Shown here piece by piece: positions 1-7,694 of a stretch of DNA of 64,000 nt; the stretch's first letter is position 1; every line of letters begins with the position of its first letter. A model generated the notes under the pieces. It was not told the origin of the DNA and did not search any database. It saw only the letters and a list, made by a program, of their open reading frames with translations. The stretch covers positions 1 through 64,000 of the forward strand of contig NZ_JALEGV010000029.1 in NCBI RefSeq assembly GCF_022763245.1. Direction: 5' to 3'. A program made the translations under genes and the position numbers. Source of the DNA: Oricola sp. (GTDB lineage: Bacteria > Pseudomonadota > Alphaproteobacteria > Rhizobiales > Rhizobiaceae).

Positions 1-392
1 CCGAAGTCCCGCCGGCCGCGACACCGCGCGTGCCCGCCTTCCGCCTGACCGATCCGCCGCGCCGCTTCGACCCGAAGGGCTGGGACGGCTGGCGCCCGTT
101 TCCCGACACCGGTTTCACGCAGGCCGATCCGGACGAGGAGGTCAGCGCCGGAGCGCTCTGCCGCCGCATCGAGGCGCTGAAGCGCGCGCTCGACGATCTC
201 GACGGCCATGCACGGCGCTTTGCCCGCCGGCAGGCGCGGCGCGCGCAGATGCCCCGCGCCGCACGCCGCTCGCCGCTGCGTCCCGGTCTCCCGCCCGGCC
301 ACGACAAGCGCGCCGCGCGCGCTGTCGATCACGTGCTCGCCGAATGCCACGGCCTCGCGCTCCAGGCGCTCCGGCCGCCGGACACCTCGTGA
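1..392 (+). CDS. 3' end of an unrecognised protein (partial)
   Basis: An open frame enters from the left edge (first full codon at 3) and ends at TGA 390-392, leaving about 129 residues. An in-frame GTG at 30 exists, but the frame is open upstream of it, so the true start is probably outside the window. The visible part has a Trp/Pro/Phe-rich stretch (GWDGWRPFPDTGF), a helical segment, then a strongly basic Arg/Pro region (RRSPLRPGLPPGHDKR) and a conserved-looking tail VDHVLAECHGLALQAL. The basic tail could bind nucleic acid, but that is only inference. I do not recognise a family. No terminator is visible before the next gene. Confidence 0.6.
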   Translation, partial: EVPPAATPRVPAFRLTDPPRRFDPKGWDGWRPFPDTGFTQADPDEEVSAGALCRRIEALKRALDDLDGHARRFARRQARRAQMPRAARRSPLRPGLPPGHDKRAARAVDHVLAECHGLALQALRPPDTS

Positions 393-569
393 GCGGCCAG
401 GCCGTCGATTTCCGTACAATGCACCCCGGCGTCGCGCGCGCCGGATGCGACCGCGCGCGACATTCTGTCGCCGCAGCAACGGTTTGGGTCTCCCACCGCG
501 CTCCGCACCCTTCCGGTCACCGCCGGCGGCCGCTACACAGGCGGCGACACGCACCAGGGGGCAGCGACA

Positions 570-788
570 ATGAGCGACGAAACACGCGACACGAACGGCA
601 CGGTCCTGGCGGATGGCGACAATGTCACCGTCATCAAGGATCTGAAGGTCAAGGGCACCTCCTCGACCATCAAGCGCGGCACGCTCGTCAAGGGCATCCG
701 ACTGACCGGCAACCCCGACGAAATCGAGTGCCGGGTGGACAAGATCAAGGGCCTGGTGCTGCGCACCGAGTTTCTGAAGAAGGCTTAA
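570..788 (+). CDS. PhnA-domain protein (YjdM-like, short form)
   Basis: A 72-residue protein made almost entirely of the C-terminal PhnA/YjdM domain (V-L-A-D-G-D-N-V-T-V-I-K-D-L-K-V-K-G core, ending in RTEFLKK). The N-terminal zinc ribbon of the enteric ~110-residue YjdM is absent, as I recall for rhizobial forms. The family name comes from an old link to alkylphosphonate operons; no phosphonate gene is nearby, so its role is unknown. The start has a GGGGG-rich Shine-Dalgarno about 9 nt upstream. Its TAA stop shares the tetranucleotide TTAA with the stop of the convergent hflX. Confidence 0.8.
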   Translation: MSDETRDTNGTVLADGDNVTVIKDLKVKGTSSTIKRGTLVKGIRLTGNPDEIECRVDKIKGLVLRTEFLKKA

Positions 789-2140
789 CGCCGCTCGAAC
801 GCCGCCGCGTTCTCGGCCGTCATGTCGACATCGACCGTGACGCTGCCGTCCTCGGCGGTCTCGCGGCTGCGCACCTGGCCGTGATCGTAGAGCCAGGCGA
901 GATCGCCATAGCGCTCCGGCGCGATGGTGAACCGCCGTGCGACGAGCGCGCCGGCGATGCGGTCCTCGATCTCGTTGAGGAGACGGTCGATCCCCTCGCC
1001 GGTGATCGCCGAGACCGCGACGATCGCCGGGCCTTCCGAGGTGCCTTCGGCCCGCGCCACCAGATCCTCGCGCGCTTCCGGCGCGATGGCGTCGACCTTG
1101 TTCCAGACCTCGATCACGTGTTTCTCGTCCTCGGGATCGACATCGAGATCGCGCAGGATCTGGGCGACGTCGGCGGCCTCGTCGCGCGAGGCGTCGCTCG
1201 AAATGTCGCGCACATGCAGCACCACGTCCGCCTCCTGCACCTCTTCCAGCGTCGCGCGGAACGCGGCGACCAGATGGGTCGGCAGGTCGGAGATGAAGCC
1301 CACCGTGTCGGACAGGATGATCCACGTGCCGCCCGGCAGCCGCACGCGGCGAAGCGTCGGGTCGAGCGTGGCGAACAGCATGTTTTCCGCCGTCACGCCG
1401 GCGCCGGTCAGCCGGTTGAACAGCGTCGATTTCCCGGCATTGGTGTAGCCCACCAGCGAGACGATCGGCAGCGGCACCTTCTTGCGCTTGGAGCGATGCA
1501 GCGTCCGCGTCCGGCGAACGCCTTCCAGCTCGCGCTCGAGCTTCTTGATCTTGTCCTGCAGGATGCGCCGGTCGGCCTCGATCTGGGTTTCGCCGGGGCC
1601 GCCGAGGAAGCCCGCGCCGCCGCGCTGGCGTTCCAGGTGGGTCCACGACCGCACCAGCCGGCCGCGCTGATAGTTCAGATGCGCCAGTTCGACCTGCAGC
1701 GAACCTTCCTTGGTCTGCGCGCGCTCGCCGAAGATTTCCAGGATCAGCCCGGTGCGGTCCAGCACCTTGGCGTTCCATGCCTTTTCGAGATTGCGCTGCT
1801 GCACCGGCGTCAGCGCGTGATCGACGATCACGAGCCCGGCTTCGGTCGCCGTCACGATCCCGGCGATCTCTTCAACCTTGCCGCTTCCGAGCAGGGTCGC
1901 GGGCTGCGGCTTTCCGACCGGCACGATCACGCTGTGGGCGATCTGCAGGTCGATCGCGCGCGCAAGCCCCTCGGCCTCGATCAGCCGGTCGGCCGCGCTG
2001 CGTCCTGCGCCCTGGTCCGTTTCGCGCGTGCGGATGTCCGGCTCCAGCACAACCGCCACTGTCGGCGGCCGCTGCCGGTCTTCACCCTTGCTGTCGCGCC
2101 GTGCGCGGGCCTGTCGATTACTTTCGGAGTGTTCCGTCAA
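785..2140 (-). CDS. hflX: GTPase HflX
   Basis: A 451-residue ribosome-associated GTPase that in other bacteria splits stalled or heat-damaged 70S ribosomes. The N-terminal HflX domain carries the glycine-rich GSGKVEEI nucleotide-binding stretch and a coiled segment ([15 protein letters not shown]). The G domain follows, with G1 [10 protein letters not shown]3 DTVGF and G4 NKVD. The frame begins at TTG 2140, overlapping the hfq stop as TTGA, which implies translational coupling; a start further in cannot be excluded. hfq-hflX adjacency is the classical arrangement. It converges on the PhnA gene with overlapping stops. Confidence 0.95.
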   Translation of the reverse strand: MTEHSESNRQARARRDSKGEDRQRPPTVAVVLEPDIRTRETDQGAGRSAADRLIEAEGLARAIDLQIAHSVIVPVGKPQPATLLGSGKVEEIAGIVTATEAGLVIVDHALTPVQQRNLEKAWNAKVLDRTGLILEIFGERAQTKEGSLQVELAHLNYQRGRLVRSWTHLERQRGGAGFLGGPGETQIEADRRILQDKIKKLERELEGVRRTRTLHRSKRKKVPLPIVSLVGYTNAGKSTLFNRLTGAGVTAENMLFATLDPTLRRVRLPGGTWIILSDTVGFISDLPTHLVAAFRATLEEVQEADVVLHVRDISSDASRDEAADVAQILRDLDVDPEDEKHVIEVWNKVDAIAPEAREDLVARAEGTSEGPAIVAVSAITGEGIDRLLNEIEDRIAGALVARRFTIAPERYGDLAWLYDHGQVRSRETAEDGSVTVDVDMTAENAAAFERR

Positions 2141-2388
2141 TCAGATTTCGCCGCTGCGTCTTCATTGTCATACAAGTTCACGGGCTGGCCCGGCATGATC
2201 GTGGAGATCGCATGCTTGTAGACAAGTTGAGCATGACCGTCGCGCCGCAGCAACACGCAGAAATTGTCGAAAGACGTCACAACGCCCGTCAACTTGACAC
2301 CGTTAACGAGGAAAATGGTCAGCGGGATCTTTTGCTTGCGGACGGCATTCAGAAATTGATCTTGAAGGTTTTGCGAGCGCTCGGCCAT
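2137..2388 (-). CDS. hfq: RNA chaperone Hfq
   Basis: An 83-residue Sm-like protein forming the hexameric chaperone that pairs small RNAs with mRNAs. Sm1 ([22 protein letters not shown]) and Sm2 with the hallmark YKHAIST are intact; Gln8-type and Phe/Tyr proximal-site residues are present, and the short acidic tail ([10 protein letters not shown]) is typical of alphaproteobacteria. The gene lies 134 bp downstream of dat, a gap AT-rich enough to hold its own promoter, and it overlaps the hflX start by 4 bp. Confidence 0.97.
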   Translation of the reverse strand: MAERSQNLQDQFLNAVRKQKIPLTIFLVNGVKLTGVVTSFDNFCVLLRRDGHAQLVYKHAISTIMPGQPVNLYDNEDAAAKSD

Positions 2389-2455
2389 GTGTTTTCCGTT
2401 TGTGGTCTAGTCAATCCATTAATCGCGCGATGATGCGGCGGCAATGCAATTATGG

Positions 2456-2476
2456 TAAAAATCTCACGGATTTTTT
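2456..2476 (-). terminator. weak AT-rich hairpin between dat and hfq
   Basis: The plus strand reads AAAAATC-TCACG-GATTTTTT, a 7-bp A/T-rich stem with a 5-nt loop, 47 bp downstream of the dat stop. On the minus strand the 3' arm is itself U-rich. It could end dat transcripts or simply be part of the AT-rich hfq promoter region. The stem is weak, so confidence is low. Confidence 0.3.
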
Positions 2477-2522
2477 CAATGGGTAAAAAAATCTCTGTTG
2501 TTCACGGCTTCGCGACATGCGT

Positions 2523-3386
2523 TCAAAAGGGTGTTTTTTCCGCTGTCTCGAAGAAACTTTCCCGTAACGCTAGGGCAACCGTGCCCGGATGCCCGTTGGC
2601 GACCGGCGTGTCGTCGATGCGCACCACAGGCATGACGAGTGTCGTCGCCGCCGTGATGAACGCTTCGCGTGCCTGTTGCGCCTCTTCGACCGTGAATCCG
2701 CGCTCCTCCACGACCAGCCTCTGCCTGGCGGCGACATCCATCACGGTCGCCCGCGTCACCCCGCGCAGGATGCCGAAATCGGCCGGCCGGGTCACGAGCA
2801 CGCCGTCGGCGGTCACGATCCAGGCGTTGGTCGCCGCCCCTTCCTTCACCGTACCCTCGGCATCGACGAACCAGGCCTCGGCCGCGCCGACTTCCTTGGC
2901 CTTCTGCCGGGCGAGCACGTTCGGCAACAGGCCGACGGTCTTGATGTCCACCCGGTCCCAGCGGTTTTCCGGCACGGTGATCACCGAAATCCCCTCGCCC
3001 GCCTTGGCACGCGCCGCCTGCGGGTCGCTCGACCGTGCGGTGACGACCAGAGAGGGTCGCGTGCCCTGTTTGGGAAACACGTGGTCGCGCCTGGCGACGC
3101 CGCGCGTCACCTGGATATAGACCATGCCGTCATGGACCCGGTTGCGCCGCGCGACTTCGCGCATGATCGCAGACAGGGCGGCCCGTTCGACCGGCCATGC
3201 GATCTGCAATTCGCCCAGCGACCGCCCGAGCCGGTCGAGATGGCGGGTCATGTCGATGATGTTGCCGCGCGCGACCTCGCACACCTCGTAGACGCCGTCG
3301 GCGAACTGGTAGCCGCGGTCCTCGATATGGACCATGGCCTCGCCATGCCGTTCATAGCGTCCGTTGACATAAGCGATGCGTGCCAA
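2523..3386 (-). CDS. dat: D-amino acid aminotransferase (PLP class IV)
   Basis: A 287-residue fold-type IV PLP transaminase. The Schiff-base lysine is in DIKTVGLLPNV and the PLP-contacting glutamate in EGAATNAW. This layout matches D-alanine transaminases, which interconvert D-Ala and D-Glu for peptidoglycan; branched-chain transaminase activity is the alternative. The start is TTG at 3386: a GGAGG lies 6 nt upstream and no nearer ATG fits the family N-terminus (ARIAYVNGRYERH). It begins 15 bp after the trkH stop, so it is probably the last gene of the trk block. dat between the ntr/trk genes and hfq is conserved in rhizobia. Confidence 0.9.
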   Translation of the reverse strand: MARIAYVNGRYERHGEAMVHIEDRGYQFADGVYEVCEVARGNIIDMTRHLDRLGRSLGELQIAWPVERAALSAIMREVARRNRVHDGMVYIQVTRGVARRDHVFPKQGTRPSLVVTARSSDPQAARAKAGEGISVITVPENRWDRVDIKTVGLLPNVLARQKAKEVGAAEAWFVDAEGTVKEGAATNAWIVTADGVLVTRPADFGILRGVTRATVMDVAARQRLVVEERGFTVEEAQQAREAFITAATTLVMPVVRIDDTPVANGHPGTVALALRESFFETAEKTPF

Positions 3387-3401
3387 ATGCGCCTCCGACC
3401 C

Positions 3402-4886
3402 TCAGCGACTCAACCAGTATTTGAAATTCAGGATCGCGAACACCGCGACGAACTCCAATCGCCCCAGCAGCATGACGATGCAAGCCGCCAGGCGTTCAAA
3501 TCCGCTGAAATCGCGAAATCCGGGCCACAATTCCGGATCCGCCACCGCGGGAACATAGGCCTCGTAGAGCGGCCCTGCATTGATCATCAGCGCAACCCCG
3601 GAGAGAAGCGCCGCCTCGAAACTGCCCTGCCCGCTCGCCAGCATGAAAACGGAAACGGCCGTGACCATCAGCAGGAGAAGCATGACCGGCCAGGATTCCA
3701 CGATCGAGCGCTCGTCATATTCCGCCTTGGCGATGCGCATCGGGATGACCGAACTCGGATAGATCAGGAGGCTGAGCTCGCGGAACGACTGGATCAGCAT
3801 CGCGCCCAGCCGGTGCACCTTCAGGCCGGACGCGGTGGAAAAGACGGCCGCCCCGACCAGCGCGACGGAAAAGACGAAGATCTCCGGCAGGAGCGCGATG
3901 ACGCCCGGCCGCGTCTCATGCCCCGAGGTCGCGACCACGGAGGCCGCCGCGAAGTAGGAATCGACCAGCACCGCGCCGATGCCGCCCGTCCCGCTCCCGG
4001 CGCCGACATTGCGAAACGCCAGAACATAGAGTGCCGTCATGACCGCGACGACGAGAACCACCCAGCGCGCCTCCCGGTTCTGCCAGACCACCCGCAGCGG
4101 GTTGAACAGGTCGTAGCGCTGCCAGAACAGGCTGGTCGCCGAGATCATCAGGACCGACCCCATCACCAGAAGCGTCGGCAGGCCATGCCGTGCCCCAAGG
4201 TCGGTGTCGTAGGGATTGAACCCGCCGGTCGAGATGCTGGTCATCGTCAGTTGCGCGGCACCCAGACTGTCCGCGCCGCTGGCCACGAACAGGAAGAACA
4301 CCACGACCGAGGCCGCGAGGTAATAGGCGAGCAACGGCAGATAGCGCCAAAGGTGCTCGATGCCCGCGTCGCGCGCCCCGTTCTTGTCGAGGTTGAATTC
4401 CGCCGCCATGGCCCGGCGCGGCAAACCGCCGATGGCAAGCGGCGAAAGGACGAGGAACAGCGAGGCCAGCGTCAGGAAGCCGCCGATCCATTCCAGCTGC
4501 AGCCGCCAGAAGATGACCGATTGCGGCAGTGCCTCGCGCAGCCCGAAAGTCGTCGCGCCGGTGGTCGTGAGGCCGGAGACGCTCTCGAAGAGCGCCGCGT
4601 CGAAAGGCAGCCCCGCCACCAGCATGAACGGCACAGACCCGATGAGCGAAAGGACCAGCCAAACGAACACCATCGACAGGATCAGCCGGTCGGGCGTCAA
4701 CACATGCCGATAGCCGAACGAGGCGGCCATGGTGACCACGCTGACGAAGGCTCCCGTCGCGGCCAGCACGGCAAGCCGCGCCACCCGCTCGGTTTCGCCA
4801 TGGGCGAGGCCGACGAGAATGGGCACGGCCAGTGAGGCGAGAAATGTCGCGGTGGCGAAGGCGAGCAGGAAGATGACGGTCCTCAC
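3402..4886 (-). CDS. trkH: Trk potassium uptake protein, TrkH family
   Basis: A 494-residue polytopic inner-membrane protein that forms the K+ pathway of Trk. Four pore-loop repeats are expected in the family; the first is clear as SGLTTTGATTF, and later ones include SISTGGFNPYDTD. The frame is open upstream, but the GTG at 4886 is chosen because it has GAGGGG 8 nt upstream and directly precedes the first membrane helix (VIFLLAFATATFLASLAVPIL). It starts 40 bp after trkA, so pore and gating subunit are co-transcribed. Confidence 0.93.
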   Translation of the reverse strand: MRTVIFLLAFATATFLASLAVPILVGLAHGETERVARLAVLAATGAFVSVVTMAASFGYRHVLTPDRLILSMVFVWLVLSLIGSVPFMLVAGLPFDAALFESVSGLTTTGATTFGLREALPQSVIFWRLQLEWIGGFLTLASLFLVLSPLAIGGLPRRAMAAEFNLDKNGARDAGIEHLWRYLPLLAYYLAASVVVFFLFVASGADSLGAAQLTMTSISTGGFNPYDTDLGARHGLPTLLVMGSVLMISATSLFWQRYDLFNPLRVVWQNREARWVVLVVAVMTALYVLAFRNVGAGSGTGGIGAVLVDSYFAAASVVATSGHETRPGVIALLPEIFVFSVALVGAAVFSTASGLKVHRLGAMLIQSFRELSLLIYPSSVIPMRIAKAEYDERSIVESWPVMLLLLMVTAVSVFMLASGQGSFEAALLSGVALMINAGPLYEAYVPAVADPELWPGFRDFSGFERLAACIVMLLGRLEFVAVFAILNFKYWLSR

Positions 4887-4926
4887 GACAGCCCCTCGCC
4901 CGGCCGATCGTTCTGCGGCCCAAACA

Positions 4927-6303
4927 TCAGAAGAATTCGAGGCTGACCCGGAACATCTGCTCCACGCGGCGAACCGCCTCCGAGCGTGCAAAGATCACGA
5001 CCCGGTCCTTCGCCTTGATCCGCGTGGACCCGTCCGGCTTGATGATCTCGCCGTCCCGGTAGATCGCCCCGATGCGGATGTTCTCGGGCAGGTCCAGGTC
5101 CTTCAGCGGAGCGCCGACCAGCGGCGAAGTTTCCAGCGCCTCGGCCTCGATCACTTCGGCCGACCCCTTCTGAACGCTGTGGACCTGCCGAATGCGCCCG
5201 CGGCGCACATGCTGCAACACGCGCGAGATCGTCACAGCGCGCGGGTTGATATGCGCGTCGATGCCCAGCGTGTCGGTAAAGCCCTGATAGGCCGGGTCGT
5301 TGATCAGCGCGAGCGTCGACTGGCAGCCAAGCCGCTTCGCCATGACCGAAGACAGGATGTTGACCTGATCGTCATTGGTCAGCGACACCATGAGTTCGCT
5401 GTCCTCGATGTCGGCTTCGACGAGGATCTGCTGGTCGAGCGCGCTGCCATGCAGCACGACGGTCCGCCTGAGCTGGTCGGCAACCCGCACGGCGCGGCCG
5501 TGATCGGCCTCGATGATCTTCACCTTGGCGCGCGATTCCCGCGCTTCCATCTGCGAGGCGACGTAGAGCCCGATATTGCCGCCGCCCGCGATGATGATCC
5601 GGCGGGCTTCGGCCTCGTCATGGCCGAACAGGCTCAGCGTCCGCTTCGCCTGCTGCTTGTTGGCGATGACATAGACCAGATCGTGGGCCAGCAACTGGTC
5701 GGCCGAATGCGGCACGAACAGCCTCTCATTGCGCCACACGCCCACCACGGTGGCCGAAAGATCGGGAAAAAGCTCGGTCAGTTGGCTGAGCGGCGTGTTG
5801 ATGACCGGGCAATCCTCGCGGCACTCGATCGCCATCATGGCGACCTTGCCTTCCGCGAACTGCACGATGTCGGTCGCACCAGGCGACGCGATCCGCCGCA
5901 GCACGACGTCGCCCACCTCGCGTTCCGGCGAGATGATCACGTCGATCGGCAGATGATCGCGCGAGAAGAGATTGTTGTAATGCGCCTGCAGATAACTCTG
6001 CGAGCGGATGCGGGCGATCTTGGTCGGGACGTCGAACAGCGAATGCGCCACCTGGCAGGCGGTCATGTTCACTTCGTCATAGAGCGTGACCGCGATGATC
6101 ATGTCGGCCTGGTCCGCGCCGGCCGCTGCCAGAATGTCGGGATGGCTCCCGTGGCCGACGAAGCCGCGCACGTCCAGCGTGTCGCGGATCCGCTGGACCA
6201 GCGTCGCGGACATGTCGATCACGGACACATCGTTGGCTTCGGCGGCGAGACGCTCGGCAATGCCGTATCCGACCTGTCCGGCGCCGCAAATAATGACCCG
6301 CAT
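4927..6303 (-). CDS. trkA: Trk system gating subunit TrkA
   Basis: A 458-residue cytosolic NAD-binding regulator of TrkH. It has two tandem RCK units. The first Rossmann begins MRVIICGAGQVGYGIAERL and the second IIIAGGGNIGLYVASQ (about residue 232); each is followed by an RCK-C domain. It is the typical full-length two-domain form. It lies 29 bp downstream of ntrX and 40 bp upstream of trkH, reproducing the ntrYX-trkA order of rhizobia. Confidence 0.96.
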   Translation of the reverse strand: MRVIICGAGQVGYGIAERLAAEANDVSVIDMSATLVQRIRDTLDVRGFVGHGSHPDILAAAGADQADMIIAVTLYDEVNMTACQVAHSLFDVPTKIARIRSQSYLQAHYNNLFSRDHLPIDVIISPEREVGDVVLRRIASPGATDIVQFAEGKVAMMAIECREDCPVINTPLSQLTELFPDLSATVVGVWRNERLFVPHSADQLLAHDLVYVIANKQQAKRTLSLFGHDEAEARRIIIAGGGNIGLYVASQMEARESRAKVKIIEADHGRAVRVADQLRRTVVLHGSALDQQILVEADIEDSELMVSLTNDDQVNILSSVMAKRLGCQSTLALINDPAYQGFTDTLGIDAHINPRAVTISRVLQHVRRGRIRQVHSVQKGSAEVIEAEALETSPLVGAPLKDLDLPENIRIGAIYRDGEIIKPDGSTRIKAKDRVVIFARSEAVRRVEQMFRVSLEFF

Positions 6304-6332
6304 TCGGTTCCCCGTCCGGTTCTAGGCAGCTC

Positions 6333-7694
6333 TCAGACGCCGAGCGACTTCAGCTTGCGGTGCAGTGCGGACCGCTCCATACCAACGAATTCCGCGGTGC
6401 GCGAGATGTTTCCGCCGAAACGCGATATCTGGGCGAGCAGGTAATCGCGCTCGAAACGCTCCCGCGCCTCGCGCAGAGGCAGCGCCATGATATGCGCGTC
6501 GTCCGCCGTCGGCGCCTTCGGCAGGTTCTCGCCGATCTCGGCCGGCAGCATGTCGACGCCGATCACCGTGTCCTCTGCCTCGTCGCGCGTCAGGATCATC
6601 AGGCGCTCGATGTTGTTGCGAAGCTGGCGGATGTTGCCCGGCCAGTCATGCGCCTGCAGCACGGCCATCGCGTCGTCGCCGATGAATTTCGGCCGGATGC
6701 CGGTGTTCTCGCCGATCTGCTTCATGAAGGTCTGGACGAGCAGCGGGATGTCCTCGCGCCGATTGGCAAGCGACGGCACCTCGATCGGCACGACCGCCAG
6801 CCGGTTCATCAGATCCCGGCGGAAGCGCTTCGATGCGATCAGTTCTTCCAGGTTGAAGGCCGTCGACGAGATGATGCGCACATCCACCTTCACCCGGCGG
6901 ACGCCGCCAACCCGCTCGAACTCCTGGTCCACGAGCACGCGCAGGATCTTTGTCTGGGTCTCCAGCGGCATGTCGGCGATCTCGTCGATATAGAGAATGC
7001 CGCCATGCGCCTGCTCCAGCGCGCCAACTTTTCGCTCTCCGCCATTCGGCTCGGTCCCGAACAGCTCGGTCTCCATCCGGCTCGGCGTGATCGCGGCCGC
7101 GTTGATGACGACGAATGGTCCCTTAGCCCGGCTCGACTGCGCGTGTATGGAGCGGGCGACGAGTTCCTTGCCCGATCCCGAAGGTCCGGTGATCAGAACA
7201 CGGCTGTTGGTCGGCGCGACGCGGTTGATCGTCTGCCGCAGGGCGTTGATCGCGGCCGAATTGCCAACGAGATCCGTCGTCTCGTTGCTGCGCCGCTTCA
7301 GGTCCCGGACCTGCATCTTCAGGGAGGAGGTTTCCAGCGCCCGCTCGGCGACGAGCACGAGGCGATCGGCCTTGAAAGGCTTCTCGATATAGTCGTAGGC
7401 CCCACGCTTGATCGCGGACACGGCCGTCTCGATGTTGCCATGGCCGGAGATCATCACGACCGGCAGGCCGGGATGCAGCGTCTGGATTTCGTCGAGCAGG
7501 GCAAGGCCGTCGAGTTTGGAGCCTTGCATCCAGATGTCTAGGAACACCAAGCGCGGCGCACGATCCGTCAGGGCAGCGAGCGCGCTGTCGCTGTCATGGG
7601 CGGTGCGTGTCTCATGCCCTTCGTCCTCGAGAATGCCGGCGACGATCTCGCGAATGTCCAACTCATCATCGACAATCAGAATATCCGCTTTCAT
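6333..7694 (-). CDS. ntrX: Nitrogen regulation response regulator NtrX
   Basis: A 453-residue response regulator partnering NtrY. It has a receiver with an acidic pocket (VDDELD) and phospho-Asp in FLDIWM. The AAA+ domain has Walker A GPSGSGKE and Walker B ILYIDEIADM. The C-terminal Fis-type helix-turn-helix is GNISRTAEFVGMERSALHRK. The sigma-54-contacting GAFTGA loop is missing: after ELFGTEP the sequence runs NGGERKVGALEQ. This is known for alphaproteobacterial NtrX and argues against ordinary sigma-54 activation. The start overlaps the ntrY stop by 4 bp (ATGA). Confidence 0.95.
   Translation of the reverse strand: MKADILIVDDELDIREIVAGILEDEGHETRTAHDSDSALAALTDRAPRLVFLDIWMQGSKLDGLALLDEIQTLHPGLPVVMISGHGNIETAVSAIKRGAYDYIEKPFKADRLVLVAERALETSSLKMQVRDLKRRSNETTDLVGNSAAINALRQTINRVAPTNSRVLITGPSGSGKELVARSIHAQSSRAKGPFVVINAAAITPSRMETELFGTEPNGGERKVGALEQAHGGILYIDEIADMPLETQTKILRVLVDQEFERVGGVRRVKVDVRIISSTAFNLEELIASKRFRRDLMNRLAVVPIEVPSLANRREDIPLLVQTFMKQIGENTGIRPKFIGDDAMAVLQAHDWPGNIRQLRNNIERLMILTRDEAEDTVIGVDMLPAEIGENLPKAPTADDAHIMALPLREARERFERDYLLAQISRFGGNISRTAEFVGMERSALHRKLKSLGV

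Noticed and set aside
344..2221. 625-codon plus-strand open frame opposite hflX
   Set aside because: It is antisense to a clear HflX with intact G motifs, its Arg/His-rich composition is that of a high-GC shadow frame, and no domain is recognisable.
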